Shown here: piece after piece, positions 31,293 through 40,362 of the stretch
Numbering within the stretch: position 1 is the first letter of the stretch
Layout of the letters: every line of letters starts with the position of its first letter
Assembly: GCA_937868095.1 (NCBI GenBank)
Contig: CALMLO010000031.1
Span: 1 to 57,680 of the forward strand
Direction: 5' to 3'
Source: an uncultured Phycisphaerales bacterium
GTDB taxonomy: Bacteria; Planctomycetota; Phycisphaerae; Sedimentisphaerales; Anaerohalosphaeraceae
Length of the DNA stretch: 57,680 bases
Made by a program: the position numbers and the translations under genes
The notes under the pieces: model-generated
What the model saw: only the letters and a program-made list of their open reading frames with translations
Told to the model about the DNA's origin: nothing
Database searches by the model: none

Positions 31293-33587
31293 ATGTATAA
31301 TTACCCTTCGGCGAATGGCACAACGCCGGAGGCCGCTGCTGCGAATGCTTCTTTTAGGGAGTGTGCCGAAGGTCGAACCAGGAATCAGACGGGAACAGCG
31401 ATGACTAAACTTATGAGACAACGGCTCTTGTGGATGGTGATTTTGGTGTATCCTGCCGTCGCCAGAGTGCTTGCTTATGAATCTTTCCGGTTGGAGCCGA
31501 GGGCAGATATCCTGATTGCCGACTTTGAAGGCAGTGATTATGGTGATTGGCAGGCAGTCGGCGAGGCGTTTGGCCCTGGTCCTGCGCGGGGCACTTTGCC
31601 CGGCCAGATGGAGGTTACCGGTTATTTGGGGCATGGCTTGGTTAATACCTTTTATGGAGGGGACGGCTCCACCGGAACGCTGACTTCTCCGCCGTTTGAA
31701 ATCAAGCGTCCGTATATCAACTTTCTGATAGGCGGAGGCGGATACGCGGGGCAGACCTGCATCAATCTGCTGGTCGACGGTCAGGTTGTGCGGACGACAA
31801 CGGGGCCGAATACCGAACCCGGCGGCAGTGAACATCTTGACTGGCAGTCCTGGGATGTGCGTGAGTTTTTGGGGAAGAAGGCGCAGATTCAGATTGCGGA
31901 TTTGCATACCGGCGGGTGGGGTCATATTAATGTTGATCACATTGTTCAGAGTTATAAAAAACGCGAGACGGTTTTTAATAAAGAACGGGCATTCACGCTG
32001 AGCAAAAAATATCTCATCTTTCCGGTGAAAAACGGTGCATCCAAGCGTCGAATCAATCTTTTTGCTGAAGGGGAGAAAGTGCGTGAATTTGAGATTGAAC
32101 TGGCTCCGGCGGAAGCGGATTTCTGGGTTTATCTGGATATAAGGGAGTTTTCGGGCCGGCAGGCGACGCTTCAGATTGACCGGTATTCTTCAGACTGGCA
32201 AACAGGATTTGACGCTGTGAACCAGGCGGATACCTTTCCGGGTGAGGAAACCCTCTATCAGGAAAAACGGCGTCCGCAGATTCATTTTACCGCCCGGCGG
32301 GGATGGATGAATGACGTCAATGGTCTTGTCTTCTGCGGCGGACAATATCATCTGTTTTTTCAGCATAATCCGTACGGGTGGGGTTGGGGGAACATGACGT
32401 GGGGGCATGCCGTCAGCACGGATCTGGTGCATTGGCAGGAATGGGGGGATGCCCTCCATCCTGATGCGTTGGGTACGATTTATTCCGGCTCGGCGGTGGC
32501 AGATCAGGACAATACCGCCGGTTTGCAGACGGGCAGCGAACAGATTATCGCGGCTTTCTATACGTCGGCCGGCGGAACCAATTCATGGTCGGCAGGAAAG
32601 CCGTTTACGCAGTCTATGGCCTTCAGCCGTGACAGCGGACATACGTGGACGAAATATGCCCATAATCCTGTGCTTGGCCACATCATCGGCAGCAACCGGG
32701 ATCCGAAGGTCTTCTGGCACGAGGGAACGGGCAAGTGGATTATGGTTCTTTGGATGGATGGTTCGACCCTGTCTATTTTTACCTCCTCTGATTTGAAGAC
32801 ATGGCAAAAGCAAAGTGATATTGATGGATTTTTTGAATGTCCGGAGATGTTTGAATTACCCGTGGACGGCAACCCTGCCAATACAAAATGGGTTGTCTAT
32901 GGGGCCAGCGGCGACTACAAGATTGGTCAGTTTGACGGCAGGCGGTTCACCGCCGATGGGGAACTTATCAAGTTCGAATACGGCAACTGCTTCTATGCAT
33001 CTCAGACATTCAACAACATACCCCCCTCCGACGGCCGACGCATCCAAATGGCCTGGGGACGAGTCGATATGCCGGGTATGCCGTTTAACCAGATGGCTCT
33101 GTTCCCGGTCGTGCTGTCGCTGCGTCCAACAGCCGAGGGCATCCGGATGGTTGCCAATCCTGTTGAGGAAATTGCAAATCTTCATCAGCAGCCGCGAAGC
33201 TGGTCTAATCTTAGGGTTCATCCCGGGGAGAATCCGCTTTCCGTTCTGACGGGTGAACTCTTTCATATCAAAACTGTTTTGCGTCCGCAGGGTGCTCGGT
33301 CCTTCCGGTTTGTCATCCGTACGGTTCCGGTTTCTTATCATGTTTCTTCGCAGCAGTTGACATGCTTGGGCAAGACCGCGCCGCTGGCGCCGGAGAACGG
33401 CACCATTCGTCTGGAGATTCTGGCGGATCGGATGAGTATCGAAATCTTTGCCAACGGCGGCCGAATCTATATGCCGATGGGGGTGGATATGGCGGAGCAG
33501 CCGAAAACCCTGGAGTTTGTCAGTGAGGGCGGCGATACGCTGATTGAGATGATGAATGTTTATCCGTTGCGCTCCATCTGGTTTTAA
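31293..33587 (+). CDS. secreted glycoside hydrolase family 32 enzyme (levanase/fructanase/invertase type)
   Basis: The 764-residue protein starts at 31293 because GAGGAGG lies just upstream. This leaves about 41 residues before the apparent signal peptide (RQRLLWMVILVYPAVARVLA), which is unusual. Residues 62-190 form a beta-sandwich often fused to GH32 enzymes (ADFEGSDYGDW, NTEPGGSE, GGWGHINVDHIVQ). The catalytic beta-propeller carries Asp341 in RRGWMNDVNGLV (nucleophile), Asp470 in SNRDPKVFW (transition-state stabiliser) and Glu518 in FFECPEMFELP (acid/base). A GH32 C-terminal beta-sandwich follows. These enzymes release fructose from fructans or sucrose. There is no dockerin tag. It pairs with the divergent sugar porter. 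Confidence 0.92.
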   Translation: MYNYPSANGTTPEAAAANASFRECAEGRTRNQTGTAMTKLMRQRLLWMVILVYPAVARVLAYESFRLEPRADILIADFEGSDYGDWQAVGEAFGPGPARGTLPGQMEVTGYLGHGLVNTFYGGDGSTGTLTSPPFEIKRPYINFLIGGGGYAGQTCINLLVDGQVVRTTTGPNTEPGGSEHLDWQSWDVREFLGKKAQIQIADLHTGGWGHINVDHIVQSYKKRETVFNKERAFTLSKKYLIFPVKNGASKRRINLFAEGEKVREFEIELAPAEADFWVYLDIREFSGRQATLQIDRYSSDWQTGFDAVNQADTFPGEETLYQEKRRPQIHFTARRGWMNDVNGLVFCGGQYHLFFQHNPYGWGWGNMTWGHAVSTDLVHWQEWGDALHPDALGTIYSGSAVADQDNTAGLQTGSEQIIAAFYTSAGGTNSWSAGKPFTQSMAFSRDSGHTWTKYAHNPVLGHIIGSNRDPKVFWHEGTGKWIMVLWMDGSTLSIFTSSDLKTWQKQSDIDGFFECPEMFELPVDGNPANTKWVVYGASGDYKIGQFDGRRFTADGELIKFEYGNCFYASQTFNNIPPSDGRRIQMAWGRVDMPGMPFNQMALFPVVLSLRPTAEGIRMVANPVEEIANLHQQPRSWSNLRVHPGENPLSVLTGELFHIKTVLRPQGARSFRFVIRTVPVSYHVSSQQLTCLGKTAPLAPENGTIRLEILADRMSIEIFANGGRIYMPMGVDMAEQPKTLEFVSEGGDTLIEMMNVYPLRSIWF

Positions 33588-33910
33588 CATCTCCACCGAT
33601 CCAGACGCTTATAATTGAGCAGCCCAAGGGCGGGCTTTTTTGGTTTTTGGCAATGGCTGAACGTGCCGGACACCGGACAAAGCGCAGGTTCCCCTTTGTG
33701 TTTCTTCATCACCTAAACGTTTCCTCGAAGCGTCCCCTGTTCGTTCGGACGAAGATGGATGCTTAATTTACCAGAAAAAGGTGGTATAGGTCTGTAAAGT
33801 CTGCTATTGGGCATAAAAATGTTAAAAAAGGCGGTTTTTTGAGGGTTGGAGCATAATTGCGCGCTAAAAAGAGGGGCGCTGTACATTATCTTGAAGGAGA
33901 TGTATTTTAA
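33588..33910. other. 323-bp gap between the GH32 gene and the second sigma factor
   Basis: The left part holds the terminator of the GH32 gene. The right part is AT-rich and must contain the promoter of the second sigma/FecR pair. A GGTTGGAGCATAA block at 33844 resembles GGTTGGAGAAATAA before the first sigma gene. No consensus sigma70 promoter and no gene were seen. Confidence 0.4.
33621..33644 (+). terminator. rho-independent terminator of the GH32 gene
   Basis: The stem AGCCC/GGGCT encloses AAGGGC and is followed by TTTTTTGG and a further T run. It lies 34 bases after the GH32 stop codon. Confidence 0.65.
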
Positions 33911-34480
33911 ATGAAGGATAATGTGGGTATGGAATCTTCGGCTCCATCTGAGAACGGTCAGTCGCAGAATGAAGAGTTTGTGCGTCTTCTTCTGCTTCAT
34001 CAAAAGCGGATATACGGCTTTATTCTGGCGATGGTGCCCAACTATGCTGATGCGGAGGATTTGTTTCAGCAGGTGGTGATGATTATGTGCCGGCGGTTTG
34101 GGGACTTTGAGCCGGGAACGAGTTTTCTGGCGTGGGCTCTTCAGATTGCACGGTACGAACTGAACAATATCCGCAAGACGCAGCGTCGGAGCCGGGTTCA
34201 GTTTTCCAGCCAGACGATGGATATGCTTTTTGAGCAGGCCTGCCGGCAGGTTTCGGGAATCGACCAGCGAATCGGGGTGTTGGAAGAGTGCCTGAAAAAA
34301 CTGGAGCCGGCCGACCGGGCGCTGGTTTATCGACGATATGAGCAGGGGATGAAAATCAAGGAGATTGCTCAGCAGGTGGGGCGTTCGGTGTACAGTCTCT
34401 ATCGGGGGTTTAACCGGATTCACCTTTTTCTGCGGCATTGCGTGAATACGCAGCTGGAAGCGGAAAGGGGGAAATCATGA
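33911..34480 (+). CDS. ECF sigma factor (Rhodopirellula/Verrucomicrobium type), second copy
   Basis: The 189-residue protein has region 2 (HQKRIYGFILAMVPNYADAE, FEPGTSFLAWALQIARYELN) and region 4 (LEPADRALVYRRYEQGMKI, IAQQVGRSVYSLYRGFNRI). It is clearly paralogous to the proteins at 22774 and 56484, and closer in its region 4 motif to the latter. The stop codon overlaps the start of the FecR-like gene in an ATGA arrangement, so the two are coupled. AAGGAGAT precedes the ATG. Target genes are unknown. The neighbouring PEP-CTERM and LamG genes are candidates. Confidence 0.9.
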   Translation: MKDNVGMESSAPSENGQSQNEEFVRLLLLHQKRIYGFILAMVPNYADAEDLFQQVVMIMCRRFGDFEPGTSFLAWALQIARYELNNIRKTQRRSRVQFSSQTMDMLFEQACRQVSGIDQRIGVLEECLKKLEPADRALVYRRYEQGMKIKEIAQQVGRSVYSLYRGFNRIHLFLRHCVNTQLEAERGKS

Positions 34481-36153
34481 GCGGGTTTACACGGGATGAA
34501 TTTGAGCTGGGTCTTCTGATTGTGGAGGCCCTCGAAGGGGAGATTGCTCCGGCCCAGTTTGCCCGGCTGGAGCAGCGGATTCAGTCGGACCCGGAGGCAG
34601 CGCGGCAGTATCTGGAACAGGTGATGAATTCGGCTCTGCTGATGTGGCGTGCGGAGTCGTGGTATGCGGAGACGATGCTGAGTCCGTCTCCGGAAGATGC
34701 GCATTTTCTGGCAGAGATGGGAGAATATGAAAAGACGGCGCCTGCGGTGGAGATTGTGCCGGAAGAGAAGCCGGCGCCGCTGGAGCCGAAAGCAGCCGTG
34801 CGGAGCCGCAAGCAGACAAGCCGTTTTTCGCTGATTGCGGCGGCGGGGGCGCTGGCGGCGATGCTGATTTTGCTGCTGTATCTTGAACTTCATCCGGTCG
34901 GGGCCGAAGAGCCGGCAGCCCGGATTACTGATTCTCTGCGGGCGGTTTGGGAACCGCAGCGGGGCCAGGAGCGTGAGCCGGATGGGCTGCTGCAGCCCGG
35001 CAGCGGGCCGCTGGTTCTTAAGGAAGGATATGTTCGGCTGGTGTATGAAGATGGTGCCCAGGTGCTGGTGGAGGGGCCGGCGCGATTTGAGGTGAAGGGG
35101 GCTGAAGAGTTGGGGCTGTCGTATGGGCAGGTGTATGTGTACTGTCCGGCATCGGCGATAGGATTTGCCGTGGCTGCCCCGACGATGAGAGTGATTGATT
35201 TGGGGACAGAGTTCGGGGTGAGGGTGAGCGGGCTGGGCGGTGCGGAGGTGCACATGGTCAAGGGCAAGGCGTCTCTGATAGCAGGCGGCGCCAAAGGGGC
35301 GGCCCGGCTGAGCACGATTTTGACGGAGGGGGCGGCCAAGCGAGTGGAGCCGGATGCCCGGATGCAGGATATTCGGCTTCAGGAGCATTTATTTGCGCGG
35401 CAGATTTCCTCGCAGGCCGGTCTGGTTTGGCGCGGCCAGCGGGTGGATTTGGCCGATGCGGTCGGCGGCGGCACGGGTTTTGGCGGCGGTCGTGCAGGGC
35501 TGGGGTGGGGTGTGGAGACAGGTCGGGTGGTTTCGCTTCAGGAAGGACGAATGGAGAAAAGCCGTTCGGCGGCCTTTGTGAAAACGGCGGAGCATCCCTG
35601 GATTGACGGGGTCTTTGTACCGGGCCGGAGCGCGGCCGGCGGAGGGATTATCAGTTCAACAGGACTGCAATTTGAAGAAGCCGTCTTCGGCAGCGGCGCC
35701 GGGTTCGGCGGTGTGTACAACGTATATGTGGAGCAGAACAGGCCTGAAGAATATTTCCGGATGGTGCAGCAGGATGGGCCGTCAGCCGGCATTCAGCCGG
35801 CGATAGGGTTCTACGGCAGCGGCGGAATTACCTTTGATTTGGATGCCTTGCGGCGGGCCGTACCGGGCTGTCGGCTTCGGGCGTTTCGGGCGGTGTGTGC
35901 TGTGGCCGCCGACGAGACTGTTCGGGCGGGCATTTACGGCAATACCCTGGCGGATTTTGTTGTGCTGGCGGACGGACGAGCGGTTTATGAGGGGCGGGCG
36001 CTGTCGCGGTTTTCTCAGCCGGCGCTTCTGGAGATTCCCATTCAGCCGAGGCAGCGGTTTTTGACACTGGCGGTGATGGACAGCGGGGACAGTCTCGGAG
36101 CGGACTGGGCGGTTTTTGTTCAGCCGAGTCTCGAATTGACAATGGAAGATTGA
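34477..36153 (+). CDS. transmembrane FecR-like regulator with external NPCBM-like domain, second copy
   Basis: The ATG at 34477 overlaps the sigma factor stop codon and follows AAAGGGGG, so I prefer it to the in-frame ATG 39 bases upstream. The 558-residue protein has a cytoplasmic part with a proline/glutamate-rich linker and one transmembrane helix at about 115-137. An external FecR domain contains GYVRLVYEDGAQVLVEGPAR and VIDLGTEFGVRV. The C-terminal NPCBM-like domain contains GITFDLDALRRAV, FVVLADGRAVYEG and RFLTLAVMD. Domain order and several motifs match the first copy at 23315. The proposed role is to hold the sigma factor until a carbohydrate is bound outside; that is inference. Confidence 0.82.
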   Translation: MSGFTRDEFELGLLIVEALEGEIAPAQFARLEQRIQSDPEAARQYLEQVMNSALLMWRAESWYAETMLSPSPEDAHFLAEMGEYEKTAPAVEIVPEEKPAPLEPKAAVRSRKQTSRFSLIAAAGALAAMLILLLYLELHPVGAEEPAARITDSLRAVWEPQRGQEREPDGLLQPGSGPLVLKEGYVRLVYEDGAQVLVEGPARFEVKGAEELGLSYGQVYVYCPASAIGFAVAAPTMRVIDLGTEFGVRVSGLGGAEVHMVKGKASLIAGGAKGAARLSTILTEGAAKRVEPDARMQDIRLQEHLFARQISSQAGLVWRGQRVDLADAVGGGTGFGGGRAGLGWGVETGRVVSLQEGRMEKSRSAAFVKTAEHPWIDGVFVPGRSAAGGGIISSTGLQFEEAVFGSGAGFGGVYNVYVEQNRPEEYFRMVQQDGPSAGIQPAIGFYGSGGITFDLDALRRAVPGCRLRAFRAVCAVAADETVRAGIYGNTLADFVVLADGRAVYEGRALSRFSQPALLEIPIQPRQRFLTLAVMDSGDSLGADWAVFVQPSLELTMED

Positions 36154-36251
36154 AGTGGAAAAGCCGGCTTTGCAGCCGGTTGATAATCGCAATGTGAAGT
36201 GTGCTGTTGGAACAATAAGTGGAAACAAGTTTGAATGAGGAGGTGTGAACG

Positions 36252-36821
36252 ATGATGAAACGAATGATTTTGATGCTGGCTGTCGGGTGGGTGATGAGCG
36301 GAGTAGTCGTGGCGAATCTGGTGACCAACGGTGATTTCAACACGGGCGACTTGAGCGGCTGGTGGACGTGGGTGCCGGATACGGCCAATCAGTCGATTGC
36401 GATTGAAACCGACTATACGTATGACGGCACGCCCAATGTAAAGATGTGGTCGGCAACGGACGGCAGCTGGCAGGAAATGGGGCAATCCTTTGCCTGTGAA
36501 GCGGAAAAAGAGTATGTGCTCAGTCTGGTGTACAATGCCACGGAGTGGGCCGGCGGCGGAATCAATCTGAAGTACTGGGATGCGGATTGGAATTATCTGG
36601 ATTACCAGTGGATTTCTCTGCTGAACCCGCCGAATTCAGGCGAGTGGCTGACGTTTGCGCAGAGTTTTACGACACCGGCAGGTGCGGCCAATATGGAAGT
36701 GAAAGTTTCGATGGGCGGCTGGGGTACACTGTATATGGACAATATAAGCATTGTGCCCGAGCCGGCCAGTTTGCTGGTGCTGGGTTTGGGCGGCTTGTTC
36801 CTGTCCCGGGGACGGTTTTAG
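36252..36821 (+). CDS. PEP-CTERM sorting-signal protein with a CBM-like domain
   Basis: The 189-residue protein has a signal peptide (about 1-21) and one beta-sandwich of CBM4/9 type (NLVTNGDFNTGDLSGWWTW and, near the end, LYMDNISI). A typical PEP-CTERM tail follows: VPEPASLLVLGLGGLFLSRG with final basic residues. PEP-CTERM tails are recognised by an exosortase and lead to sorting at the cell surface. No exosortase gene is in the window. It lies 98 bases after the second FecR gene with a strong GAGGAGGTG site, so it may be part of the same regulon. Its CBM-like domain resembles the first domain of the protein at 37001. Confidence 0.88.
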   Translation: MMKRMILMLAVGWVMSGVVVANLVTNGDFNTGDLSGWWTWVPDTANQSIAIETDYTYDGTPNVKMWSATDGSWQEMGQSFACEAEKEYVLSLVYNATEWAGGGINLKYWDADWNYLDYQWISLLNPPNSGEWLTFAQSFTTPAGAANMEVKVSMGGWGTLYMDNISIVPEPASLLVLGLGGLFLSRGRF

Positions 36822-36840
36822 AAGTACTCTTAATTTGATT

Positions 36841-36874
36841 GTCGGCTGCGGCTTCCGGAGAAGCCGCGGCCGAC
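36841..36874 (+). terminator. strong hairpin after the PEP-CTERM gene
   Basis: GTCGGCTGCGGCTTC pairs with GAAGCCGCGGCCGAC (15 bases with one U-G pair) around a CGGA loop. There is no T-tract after it. Confidence 0.5.
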
Positions 36875-37000
36875 ATTCTGAGACAAAAACGCTTCTGCGG
36901 TGAAGAAGTGCAGAGAGCAGAAAAAGCGGGGCTGTCGATGCAGGCCCCTGTTTTTCCGGCAGGATTTTTAAGAAATGCGGTTGCCTTTGGGAGGTGAGTT

Positions 37001-39370
37001 ATGAGGTTGAAACAATACAACATACGGCTTTGGGTGCTGGCTATGCTTTGCGCCGGACAGGCAGGGGCGGTTGAACTGCTGGTCAACGGCAATCTGAACA
37101 GTGTGACGGATGGGGTGCCGGATGGATGGTATGTCTATGCGGACGGAACAGGGGCGTGGTATGGAATTGAAACTTCGTTTACTTATGATGGAAGTCCCTG
37201 TTTCGTGATGTTTCCGAGCGAAGAGGAGTGGCCGGGGGTCGAACTGGGACAGACGGTTTCCTTTGAGCCGAATTCGATTTCGGTGCTGCATTTCAGCTGC
37301 GTGATTATTACCCGTTGGTATTCTACAAACAACTGGGGAGATGCCACGGTGGAAATCACCTTTCGAGAACCGAACGGGGCCGATTTGGCTTATGATGAAT
37401 TTGTGATTTTTGCGGACAACCAATATCCGGTGCCGACGGTCTGGACGCCGTACAGTCATGATTTTGCTGTGCCGGCAGGGGCCGGACAGGCCGCACTGGT
37501 ACTGCGCGGCTCGGACTGGCTGAAGGGACTGTATTGGGACAATATTTCGCTTAGTTATGCCGGCTCGACTTATGCGGAATGCCTCTATCCTCCGAATCCT
37601 GGAACGATTCCATGGGAAGACCCGGCTCGATGCGGATATGGACCGACGCTGCGCTGGAAGGCGGCGGAAGAGGCGAGCGGTGAGCATTATGTGTATCTGG
37701 GAACCAGTGCCGAAGCGGTGGCGCAGGCATCCACATCCGACCCGGAATTTCTCGGGACGGTGCCGCTGACAGACCCGAATTGGGTGCTGCCGCTCAGCTC
37801 GCTGGTGAAGGGCCGGACCTATTACTGGCGTGTTGATGAGACTACTGCCGGCGGCGTTGTCAAGGGCGATGGTGTCTGGCAGTTTACCATCAGTCTGTTT
37901 ACGGATTTGGATTTGTTCGGATATGAGACGGCTGAAAGTTTGCAGAGCGTCTGGGGCGGCGGGGCCGCCCTCAGCGGCGGGGCGATGGAGATTGCTTACG
38001 ACAATACAACAGCGCCGTATCGAACGGAGGTGTCGGCGGATGCGGCTCTGTTTGGCTGTTCGACCGATTGGACACGCGGCGGAAATGCGCTGCTTACGCT
38101 GGATATCAAGGGCTGCGACAATATGACCGATTCGGTCTATGTAACGCTCGAATCCAACGGCGGTGCCCAGCGCGGAACGGTGGAGTATCCGGATATGCGG
38201 GAACTGAATCAGCAGCCGGCGTATGAATGGTTTCATTTCTGGCCGATTGATTTGCAGGCCTTTGCAGAACGAGGGGTGGACCTGACAGCGGTCAGCCGCA
38301 TTATTATCGGTGTCGGAACACCGGCTGATTCCCTGCCGGGCGGTTCGGGAGCGATTTTGGCGGATAATCTTCGTTTGAGCGTTCCGATGTGTCTGCGGGG
38401 CTATAGGCCGGAGGATGTCAATCAGGATTGCGTGGTCGATGTTTATGATTTTGTCGAGATAGCACGCACCTGGCTGGCGGAGGGAACCCTGGTCAGTGCC
38501 CAGGCGCCTTCGCGAGGTCCGGTGCTGTGGTATGCGTTTGAGGACGGCAGCGGCACAAAGGTGACGGACTTGTCGGGTTTCGGCTACGACGGCACGATTG
38601 TGCCGGCGGCTGAACCGAATGAGGTCTGGGGCGGTGCCGAGAGCGGTTTTGACGGTTCCAACTGTCTGTATCTGGGCAACAGTGCCTACATCCAGGTGCC
38701 CGCAGAGGCGGCCAACATCGGAGACCCGAATTATCCTTCTGCGGACAATCCGGCGCAGGCGCTGGGGGCAGAATCCACCATCTCACTTTGGATGAAAGAC
38801 CCAGGTCAGGCCGATGCCGACAGCGAACTGTTCCAGATTGGACTGGATGGAGCGGTGCTGGGCAACTGGATGAATGCAACGGGCAAGTTTGAGTATAAGG
38901 CCGGCGGGGATACGCTGATTTGGACCGGCAGCCGACACTATTCGACTGGTGATATGTACACCAATCCCTCTCATCCGCAGGATCAATGGGTGCATTATGC
39001 CTTTGTTAAGAGTGCGTCGGCGGGGGTGATGCGGATTTACCAGAATGGTCGGCTTGCGGCTGAGGCGACGGCCGGCAGTACGTATTCACCGGCGATTGAT
39101 GATGCGGAGGGATTCTTCACCATCGGGGCGTGGCGGTGGTCTGGCGGAGCCGGCGGTTTTGTGGACGGCTGGATTGATGATTTCCGCGTTTATGACTACG
39201 CCCTCTCGCCGGAAGAGGTGCTTTGGCTGGCGGAGGCGGGCGGTGTGGTTTCCAGCCCGATGCGTCAGCCGCTGCTGGAGCCGGCGGATGTTACCGGCGA
39301 TGATGTGATTGATTTAGAGGATCTGGCATTGACAGTAAGCCGATGGCTGCAGGAGGCGGTGTATCCCTAA
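37001..39370 (+). CDS. secreted CBM-like/LamG protein with two dockerin-like tags
   Basis: The protein has 789 residues. A signal peptide (1-24) is followed by a CBM4/9-like domain (25-185: LLVNGNLNSVTDGVPDGWY). Next come an Fn3-like domain (195-300, ending RTYYWRVDE), a further beta-sandwich (305-460), a dockerin-like loop (DVNQDCVVDVYDFVEIARTW), a LamG domain (505-755) and a second loop (DVTGDDVIDLEDLALTVSRW). No catalytic site is visible, so it is probably a polysaccharide-binding protein. The order dockerin - LamG - dockerin is repeated in the proteins at 48788 and 52878. GGGAGGTGA precedes the ATG. It belongs to the gene group behind the second sigma/FecR pair. Confidence 0.75.
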   Translation: MRLKQYNIRLWVLAMLCAGQAGAVELLVNGNLNSVTDGVPDGWYVYADGTGAWYGIETSFTYDGSPCFVMFPSEEEWPGVELGQTVSFEPNSISVLHFSCVIITRWYSTNNWGDATVEITFREPNGADLAYDEFVIFADNQYPVPTVWTPYSHDFAVPAGAGQAALVLRGSDWLKGLYWDNISLSYAGSTYAECLYPPNPGTIPWEDPARCGYGPTLRWKAAEEASGEHYVYLGTSAEAVAQASTSDPEFLGTVPLTDPNWVLPLSSLVKGRTYYWRVDETTAGGVVKGDGVWQFTISLFTDLDLFGYETAESLQSVWGGGAALSGGAMEIAYDNTTAPYRTEVSADAALFGCSTDWTRGGNALLTLDIKGCDNMTDSVYVTLESNGGAQRGTVEYPDMRELNQQPAYEWFHFWPIDLQAFAERGVDLTAVSRIIIGVGTPADSLPGGSGAILADNLRLSVPMCLRGYRPEDVNQDCVVDVYDFVEIARTWLAEGTLVSAQAPSRGPVLWYAFEDGSGTKVTDLSGFGYDGTIVPAAEPNEVWGGAESGFDGSNCLYLGNSAYIQVPAEAANIGDPNYPSADNPAQALGAESTISLWMKDPGQADADSELFQIGLDGAVLGNWMNATGKFEYKAGGDTLIWTGSRHYSTGDMYTNPSHPQDQWVHYAFVKSASAGVMRIYQNGRLAAEATAGSTYSPAIDDAEGFFTIGAWRWSGGAGGFVDGWIDDFRVYDYALSPEEVLWLAEAGGVVSSPMRQPLLEPADVTGDDVIDLEDLALTVSRWLQEAVYP

Positions 39371-39382
39371 TTGTTGGAAAAG

Positions 39383-39413
39383 GAAAGGGCCGCCATGGCG
39401 GCCCTTTCTTTCT
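39383..39413 (+). terminator. terminator with a 26-bp perfect palindrome
   Basis: GAAAGGGCCGCCA and TGGCGGCCCTTTC form an uninterrupted palindrome (39383-39408), followed by TTTCT. It starts 12 bases after the stop codon of the LamG gene and ends 20 bases before the next gene's proposed start. Confidence 0.65.
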
Positions 39414-39432
39414 GAATGAAAACATAAAACGG

Positions 39433-40266
39433 ATGGGCAAAAAAATGACGGCTGAAAACCCCGAAAAACGGCAGGGCTTTACCCTGATTGAACTGCTGGT
39501 GGTGATTGCGATCGTGAGTCTTCTGCTGGCAATTCTGATGCCGAGTCTTCGCAAGGCAAAGGAGCAGTCTCAGGCGGTGGTTTGTCTTTCTACGCTGAAG
39601 CAGTGGGGCATTTTGTATTCGCTCTATGCGCAGGATTATGATTCGAGTCTGCCGGTGGGCTGGAACGGCGGAAAGATGTGGATGACGGATTTGCTGGCCT
39701 ATTATCAGAATGTAGATGAACTTCGGGTCTGCCCGAGGGCGAAGCGGTTTCTGGATACCGTGCCGGGTCAGGTGCCCGATGAATTTACAGCGTGGGGGCG
39801 GTACGGCTATAACGGCATTGCCGTGCCGTACTGGGGTGAGTATGGTCAATACGGCAGTTATTCGGTTAACGGGTGGGCGCATAATCCGCTGGATGTCGGC
39901 GTGCCGGGCACTTACAACATTGCTCCGGCGTGGCGGGATTATTACTGGCGCAAAATCAGCCAGCTTCGCGTGCCTTCGGCTGTACCGCTGATGGGCGGGG
40001 GGATGTGGGAGGGGGCCAATGCTCTGGATACGGATGCCCCGCCGCCGGCCCGCGGCGCAGAGGCCGGCAAAAATGCCTATAACAGCGGCGGCTTGAGCAC
40101 TTACTGTCTGGACCGGCACCGCGGCGGGCCGAACTGGCTGTTTGTGGATGGGCAGGCCCGCAAGGTTGGAATGAAAGAACTGTGGCGGCTGAAATGGCAT
40201 CCCAAATGGGACAACAGTCGAACCCACTCATGGCCGGAGTGGATGCAGGGTTATCCGGATTATTAA
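39433..40266 (+). CDS. prepilin-like secreted protein, second copy
   Basis: The protein has the prepilin signal QGFTLIELLVVIAIVSLLLA, a hydrophobic helix and an Asp/Trp-rich globular domain. The C-terminal part reads NWLFVDGQARKV, the DG-type motif of planctomycete pseudopilin-like proteins. I start at 39433 because an earlier in-frame start would lie inside or before the strong terminator. The ATG at 39445 is also possible and has GGATGGG upstream. Like the copy at 11087, it has no pilus or secretion genes beside it and stands directly before a carbohydrate-active enzyme gene. Its role in surface display or substrate contact is a guess. Confidence 0.83.
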   Translation: MGKKMTAENPEKRQGFTLIELLVVIAIVSLLLAILMPSLRKAKEQSQAVVCLSTLKQWGILYSLYAQDYDSSLPVGWNGGKMWMTDLLAYYQNVDELRVCPRAKRFLDTVPGQVPDEFTAWGRYGYNGIAVPYWGEYGQYGSYSVNGWAHNPLDVGVPGTYNIAPAWRDYYWRKISQLRVPSAVPLMGGGMWEGANALDTDAPPPARGAEAGKNAYNSGGLSTYCLDRHRGGPNWLFVDGQARKVGMKELWRLKWHPKWDNSRTHSWPEWMQGYPDY

Positions 40267-40362
40267 GCCGAAGACAGACGTGCGGGGGGCCGGTTTCATT
40301 TCTGAAGCGAAGGTTTCCTTCTGAGCAGGGGGATATTTTTTTGAGGAGGAAGGCCGTTTAGG

